NCBI RefSeq assembly: GCF_001428565.1
Contig: NZ_LMIA01000009.1
Location: forward strand, 267,780 to 330,975
Direction: 5' to 3'
DNA: 63,196 nucleotides
From: Nocardioides sp. Root190
Lineage (GTDB): Bacteria > Actinomycetota > Actinomycetes > Propionibacteriales > Nocardioidaceae
Positions 59,134 through 63,196 of this stretch are shown in pieces. Below the pieces are notes generated by a model. The model was not told where the DNA came from and did not search any database. It saw only the letters and a program-made list of their open reading frames with translations. A program made the position numbers and the translations under genes. Every line of letters begins with the position of its first letter. Position 1 is the stretch's first letter.

Positions 59134-60656
59134 GCGAGCTGATCACCAAGAGCGCCGCCGAGCTGGCCGACGCACTGGCCGCCGGCGAGACCACCTCGGT
59201 CGAGCTGACCCAGGTCCACCTCGACCGGATCGCGGCCGTCGACGGCGACGCGACCTCCGGGGTGCACGCCTTCCTCCACGTCGACGCCGAGGGTGCGCTC
59301 GAGCAGGCGCGCGCCTCCGACGAGCGCCGGGCCGCGGGCACGCCGCGCGGCTACCTCGACGGCATCCCGATCGCCGTCAAGGACGTCCTGGCCACGCAGG
59401 GGCTCCCCACGACGTGTGGGTCGAAGATTCTCGAGGGCTGGGTGCCGCCGTACGACGCCACCGTGGTCCGCAAGATCAAGGAAGCCGGTCTGCCGATCCT
59501 CGGCAAGACCAACATGGACGAGTTCGCCATGGGCTCCTCGACCGAGCACTCCGCGTATGGCCCGACCCGCAACCCGTGGGACCAGACCCGGATCCCCGGT
59601 GGGTCCGGCGGTGGCTCCGCTGCCGCCGTGGCCGCCTTCGAGGCGCCGCTCGCGCTCGGCACCGACACCGGTGGCTCGATCCGCCAGCCGGGTGCGGTGA
59701 CCGGCACCGTCGGCGTGAAGCCGACCTACGGCGGCGTGTCGCGCTACGGCCTGGTCGCCCTGGCCAACAGCCTCGACCAGGTCGGTCCGGTCACCCGGAC
59801 CGTGCTGGACTCCGCGCTGCTGCACGAGCTCATCGGCGGGCACGACCCGCTCGACTCGACCTCGGTGCGCGAGCCCGTCGGCGGACTCGTCGAGGCGACC
59901 CGCCGCGGCGCGACCGGTGACCTCACGGGGCTCAAGGTCGGCGTCATCAAGGAGCTCGCCGGCGACGGCTGGCAGCCGGGCGTCATGTCCCGCTTCGCCG
60001 AGACCGTCGAGCTGCTCACAGAGCTGGGTGCCGAGGTCTCCGAGATCTCGTGCCCGACGTTCGTGCACGCGATGGCGGCCTACTACCTGATCCTGCCGGC
60101 CGAGTGCTCCTCCAACCTCGCGAAGTTCGACGCCATGCGGTACGGCCTGCGCGTCGTCCCGGAGGGCGACCCGTCCGCCGAGGCCGTCATGCGCGCCACC
60201 CGCGACGCCGGCTTCGGTGACGAGGTGAAGCGCCGCATTATGATCGGCACTTACGCCCTGTCCAGTGGCTACTACGACGCCTACTACGGCCAGGCCCAGA
60301 AGGTCCGCACGCTGATCTCGAACGACTTCGCCGCCGCCTTCGAGCAGGTCGACGTCCTCGTGTCGCCGACCTCGCCGACCACCGCCTTCCCGCTGGGCGA
60401 GAAGCTCGACGACCCGCTGGCGATGTACCTCCAGGACCTCGCCACGATCCCGGCCAACCTCGCCGGCGTCCCCGGCATCTCGGTCCCCGCCGGTCTCGCC
60501 GAGGAGGACGGCCTGCCGGTCGGCTTCCAGGTGCTGGCCCCGGCGCTGGCCGACGACCGTCTGTACCGGGTCGGTGCCGCCGTCGAGGCCGCGCTGACCT
60601 CCCGCTGGGGTGGTCCCATCCTTGCGAAGGCTCCGACCCTGGAGGTGGCGCGATGA
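59130..60656 (+). CDS. gatA: Asp/Glu-tRNA amidotransferase subunit A
   Basis: 508 residues. Amidase-signature enzyme releasing ammonia from glutamine. Catalytic Lys in [13 protein letters not shown], cis-Ser in [13 protein letters not shown] and nucleophile Ser in [16 protein letters not shown] make the Ser-cis-Ser-Lys triad. Initiated by GTG 59130 overlapping gatC, and it ends overlapping gatB ATG (60653), so the three are coupled in order C, A, B. Confidence 0.98.
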   Translation: MSELITKSAAELADALAAGETTSVELTQVHLDRIAAVDGDATSGVHAFLHVDAEGALEQARASDERRAAGTPRGYLDGIPIAVKDVLATQGLPTTCGSKILEGWVPPYDATVVRKIKEAGLPILGKTNMDEFAMGSSTEHSAYGPTRNPWDQTRIPGGSGGGSAAAVAAFEAPLALGTDTGGSIRQPGAVTGTVGVKPTYGGVSRYGLVALANSLDQVGPVTRTVLDSALLHELIGGHDPLDSTSVREPVGGLVEATRRGATGDLTGLKVGVIKELAGDGWQPGVMSRFAETVELLTELGAEVSEISCPTFVHAMAAYYLILPAECSSNLAKFDAMRYGLRVVPEGDPSAEAVMRATRDAGFGDEVKRRIMIGTYALSSGYYDAYYGQAQKVRTLISNDFAAAFEQVDVLVSPTSPTTAFPLGEKLDDPLAMYLQDLATIPANLAGVPGISVPAGLAEEDGLPVGFQVLAPALADDRLYRVGAAVEAALTSRWGGPILAKAPTLEVAR

Positions 60657-62146
60657 GTGAGGTGCTCGTTCCGTTCGACGACGTCATCGCGTCGTACGAC
60701 CCCGCCCTGGGGCTCGAGATCCACGTCGAGCTCAACACCAACACCAAGATGTTCTGCGGTTGCCCTGCCGTCTTCGGCGGCGAGCCCAACACACAGGTCT
60801 GCCCGACCTGCCTGGGCCTGCCCGGCGCGATGCCGGTCGTCAACGGCAAGGCCGTGGAGTCGGCCATCCGGATCGGTCTCGCGCTCAACTGCGAGATCGC
60901 CGAGTGGTGCCGCTTCGCCCGGAAGAACTACTTCTACCCGGACATGCCGAAGAACTTCCAGACCTCGCAGTACGACGAGCCGATCGCCTTCGAGGGCTAC
61001 CTCGACGTCGACGTCGAGGGCGAGACCTTCCGGATCGAGATCGAGCGCGCCCACATGGAGGAGGACACCGGCAAGTCGAGCCACGTCGGTGGCTCCGACG
61101 GCCGGATCCACGGTGCCGACTACTCCCTGGTCGACTACAACCGCGCCGGCATCCCCCTGATCGAGATCGTCACCAAGCCGATCATGGGCACGGGGGAGAA
61201 GGCGCCGCTGGTCGCCAAGGCCTACGTCTCCGCGATCCGCGACCTGATCGTCGCCCTCGGTGTCTCCGACGCCCGGATGGACCAGGGCTCGATCCGAGCC
61301 GACGTGAACCTGTCGCTGGCGCCCAAGGGCGCCGGTGGCCTGGGCACCCGCTCGGAGACCAAGAACGTCAACTCCCTGCGCTCGGTCGAGCGGGCCGTCC
61401 GCTTCGAGATGTCGCGTCACGCCGGCCTCCTCGACGCCGGTCAGTCGGTGCTCCAGGAGACCCGTCACTTCCACGAGAACGACGGCAGCACGTCCTCGGG
61501 CCGCGAGAAGTCTGACGCCGAGGACTACCGCTACTTCCCCGAGCCCGACCTGGTGCCGGTGGCGCCCAGCCGCGAGTGGGTCGAGCAGCTGCGTGCCACC
61601 CTGCCGGAGAACCCTGCGACCAAGCGGGTCCGTCTCCAGGAGGACTGGGGCTTCTCGGACCTCGAGATGCGCGACACCGTCGGCGCCGGCGCGCTCGAGC
61701 TGGTCGAGCAGACCGTTGCCCAGGGCACCGCACCGCAGGCAGCCCGCAAGTGGTGGCTCACCGAACTGGCACGCCGCGCGAACGACACGGGTGTCGAGCT
61801 GGCCGAGCTGGGTGTGAGCCCGGCGCAGGTCGCCGGGGTCCAGGCGCTGGTCGAGAGCGGCAAGATCAACGACAAGCTGGCCCGCCAGGTCTTCGACGGC
61901 CTGCTCGCGGGGGAGGGCTCGCCCGAGGAGATCATCGCCGCGCGCGGCCTGGAGATCGTGTCCGACGAGGGCGCCCTCTCCGCAGCCGTCGACAAGGCGA
62001 TCGCCGACAACCCGGACGTCGCGGACAAGATCCGCGACGGCAAGGTCGCTGCGGCAGGCGCCCTGATCGGCTCGGTCATGAAGGAGATGCGCGGACAGGC
62101 CGACGCCGGCCGCGTGCGTGAGCTGATCCTGGAGAAGCTGGGCTGA
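60653..62146 (+). CDS. gatB: Asp/Glu-tRNA amidotransferase subunit B
   Basis: 497 residues. Kinase domain with [31 protein letters not shown] (zinc Cys) and [16 protein letters not shown]; helical and YqeY-like tRNA-binding tail from about 340 ([36 protein letters not shown]). Phosphorylates Glu/Asp-tRNA and accepts ammonia from GatA. It is last in the operon; the HNH gene is convergent with a hairpin between. Confidence 0.98.
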   Translation: MSEVLVPFDDVIASYDPALGLEIHVELNTNTKMFCGCPAVFGGEPNTQVCPTCLGLPGAMPVVNGKAVESAIRIGLALNCEIAEWCRFARKNYFYPDMPKNFQTSQYDEPIAFEGYLDVDVEGETFRIEIERAHMEEDTGKSSHVGGSDGRIHGADYSLVDYNRAGIPLIEIVTKPIMGTGEKAPLVAKAYVSAIRDLIVALGVSDARMDQGSIRADVNLSLAPKGAGGLGTRSETKNVNSLRSVERAVRFEMSRHAGLLDAGQSVLQETRHFHENDGSTSSGREKSDAEDYRYFPEPDLVPVAPSREWVEQLRATLPENPATKRVRLQEDWGFSDLEMRDTVGAGALELVEQTVAQGTAPQAARKWWLTELARRANDTGVELAELGVSPAQVAGVQALVESGKINDKLARQVFDGLLAGEGSPEEIIAARGLEIVSDEGALSAAVDKAIADNPDVADKIRDGKVAAAGALIGSVMKEMRGQADAGRVRELILEKLG

Positions 62147-62171
62147 CCCAGCCGTCCACGCTCGTGCCTGT

Positions 62172-62201
62172 ACCCCGCAGAAGGGTCTCCTTCGGCGGGG
62201 T
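62172..62201. terminator. Bidirectional hairpin between gatB and HNH gene
   Basis: ACCCCGCAGAAGG (62172-62184) pairs with CCTTCGGCGGGGT (62189-62201) with one mismatch and a 4-nt loop. It matches the hairpin 3' of the other HNH copy at 269-298 in its GC core. Confidence 0.7.
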
Positions 62202-62211
62202 TCGGCGGTTG

Positions 62212-62469
62212 TCAGGGCTCGATTGCTCGGGGTGGGTCGAGGGCTCTGGTGCCGCCGGGGCCGACGAGGAAGAGCCGGCCGTGGGGGCTGGTCCAGAGGA
62301 AGTGCCCGGGTGTGAGGCTCAGGTAGCGCCATTCGCTGAAGGTCTTGGCGCGGTGATGTCGTCTGCAGAGGGGGTGGAGGTTGCACGGACAGGTGGGTCC
62401 GCCCTTGCGATGTGGGATCTCGTGGTCGATGTCGCACTTCACGGCGGGGGTGGTGCAGTTGGGGAAGCT
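62212..62469 (-). repeat. Right arm of window-spanning inverted repeat
   Basis: Counterpart of 1-258 in opposite orientation. See that entry. Confidence 0.9.
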
Positions 62470-63196
62470 GCAGGTGTGGCGTCGTGACCGGACCCTGTGT
62501 TTGTGTCGGTCGGGGATCTCGTAGGAGTCGACGGGGATGCAGTCGGCGAGGTTGATGACGGGCCTGATGATGATGCTGGTGGTTTCGCGGGAGCGGAGCC
62601 ATTGCTTGATCTGTGCGGTGGTGACGGGTTTGTCGCCCCACCTGCCCACGGGGTTCTCACCTCGCAGGGTGGTGTCGGTGATGTGGAGGTCCATGAGGAC
62701 CTTGCGACCGGCGGAGCGGACGGTGATCTCACCGGTGGTCTCGTCGGTGGTGAGGAGGTCCAGGGCGAGGTCGCGTCGGGCGATTGCACCGACTGCTTGT
62801 GCTCGGCGGGCGTCGAGGGAGCTGTCGTCGCCGAGCCGGCCGCGTACTTCTGCTTCGCGGGCGATGGCGGTGTTGAAGTCGTGGCCGTCCGCGATGTCGA
62901 CGACGGCGGTGATGACGGCGTTGCCGTGCTCGTCGACCTCGGAGACGTCGCAGAACCGGTGCTCTTGTGCTTTCTGGCGCTCGGCCTCGGCACGTTCGGG
63001 GTCGAACCGGATGATCGCTTCGGTGATGAGTCGGTCGAGCTGCGCCCAGCTCACGTCACCGACGGCTGCTAGTTGGCGGTCGACGAACGCTGCCGCGTCT
63101 GGTGTCAGTGACCTGGTCTGGTCGGCGATGCGGTGGGCCTTGTAGGGCGGTATCCGGCCCGCGATGACGGAGGCGAAGACCGACGGGAGGCGCCAG
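62212..63196 (-). CDS. DUF222/HNH endonuclease family protein (5' end outside window)
   Basis: Open from the right edge to the TGA at 62212-62214: 327 visible residues. The upstream part reads WRLPSVFASVIAGRIPPYKA and AHRIADQTRSLTPDAAAFVD, the helical DUF222 region, which continues past 63196, so a GTG at 63052-63054 is internal. The C-terminal HNH core is CDIDHEIPHRKGG, CPCNLHPLCRRHHRAKT. Close to identical to the left copy in its last 85 residues. Role unknown. Confidence 0.92.
   Translation of the reverse strand, partial: WRLPSVFASVIAGRIPPYKAHRIADQTRSLTPDAAAFVDRQLAAVGDVSWAQLDRLITEAIIRFDPERAEAERQKAQEHRFCDVSEVDEHGNAVITAVVDIADGHDFNTAIAREAEVRGRLGDDSSLDARRAQAVGAIARRDLALDLLTTDETTGEITVRSAGRKVLMDLHITDTTLRGENPVGRWGDKPVTTAQIKQWLRSRETTSIIIRPVINLADCIPVDSYEIPDRHKHRVRSRRHTCSFPNCTTPAVKCDIDHEIPHRKGGPTCPCNLHPLCRRHHRAKTFSEWRYLSLTPGHFLWTSPHGRLFLVGPGGTRALDPPRAIEP

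Noticed and set aside
60284..62641. 785-aa frame on - joining HNH-like sequence to gatAB antisense
   Set aside because: The first part is an out-of-frame read of the HNH gene and the rest is antisense to gatB and gatA.

Overview
The window is high-GC, densely coded DNA from an actinobacterium, most likely Nocardioidaceae (Nocardioides-like). The basis is gene content and order (cysteine desulfurase / mnmA / small methionine synthase / ligA / gatCAB; rne / rplU / rpmA / obg / proB; the TIGR03960 and TIGR03936 radical-SAM partners), a DUF222/HNH endonuclease family typical of the group, and a mycothiol-type DsbA protein. I see no rRNA, tRNA, CRISPR array, insertion sequence or prophage. Most genes are ordinary chromosomal ones.

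Layout. 1-258 and 62212-63196: two nearly identical DUF222/HNH endonuclease genes, both cut by the window edges and pointing inward as an inverted repeat. 334-1776: Xaa-Pro peptidase. 1862-6314: overlapping operon of a PrsW-family membrane protease and two membrane-associated GTPases, then an SSB paralogue and the ABC-F protein EttA. 8599-12223: MarR regulator, thiolase, double-hotdog thioesterase and enoyl-CoA hydratase; two 14-bp KstR-like boxes overlap the thiolase and hydratase promoters. 12245-14713: two tandem paralogous modules of a one-TM protein plus ECF sigma factor, each preceded by the same two-part promoter-like motif. 14829-19627: truncated haemoglobin, MscS channel, two small proteins, aminopeptidase N. 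19791-24866: secreted CHAP protein, mycothiol-type DsbA protein, metG and an unknown gene. 25090-31078: copper/cation cluster (His-rich membrane protein, YcnI, CopC-CopD, lipoproteins, Ca2+/H+ antiporter). 31150-37629: TIGR03960 and TIGR03936, separated by an L12-like membrane protein, three DUF4190/septum-formation-like proteins and a decayed winged-helix gene. 37927-45791: rne, rplU, rpmA, obg, proB and a membrane endonuclease/phosphatase-family protein. 45816-50564: zinc-ribbon-like protein, ppk2, cysteine desulfurase, mnmA, methionine-synthase-like protein. 50581-52868: MFS exporter and TetR regulator with a large inverted-repeat operator. 53048-62146: ligA, alpha/beta hydrolase, receptor kinase with a beta-propeller-like sensor, degenerate P-loop protein, gatCAB.

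Two themes cut across the window. Many genes carry a TANNNT -10 hexamer ending 6-8 nt (usually exactly 7) before the start codon with no Shine-Dalgarno, which implies leaderless transcription and fixes several GTG starts. Inside operons, genes commonly overlap as ATGA or GTGA, suggesting translational coupling. All function calls come from motif recognition by eye; no search was run.
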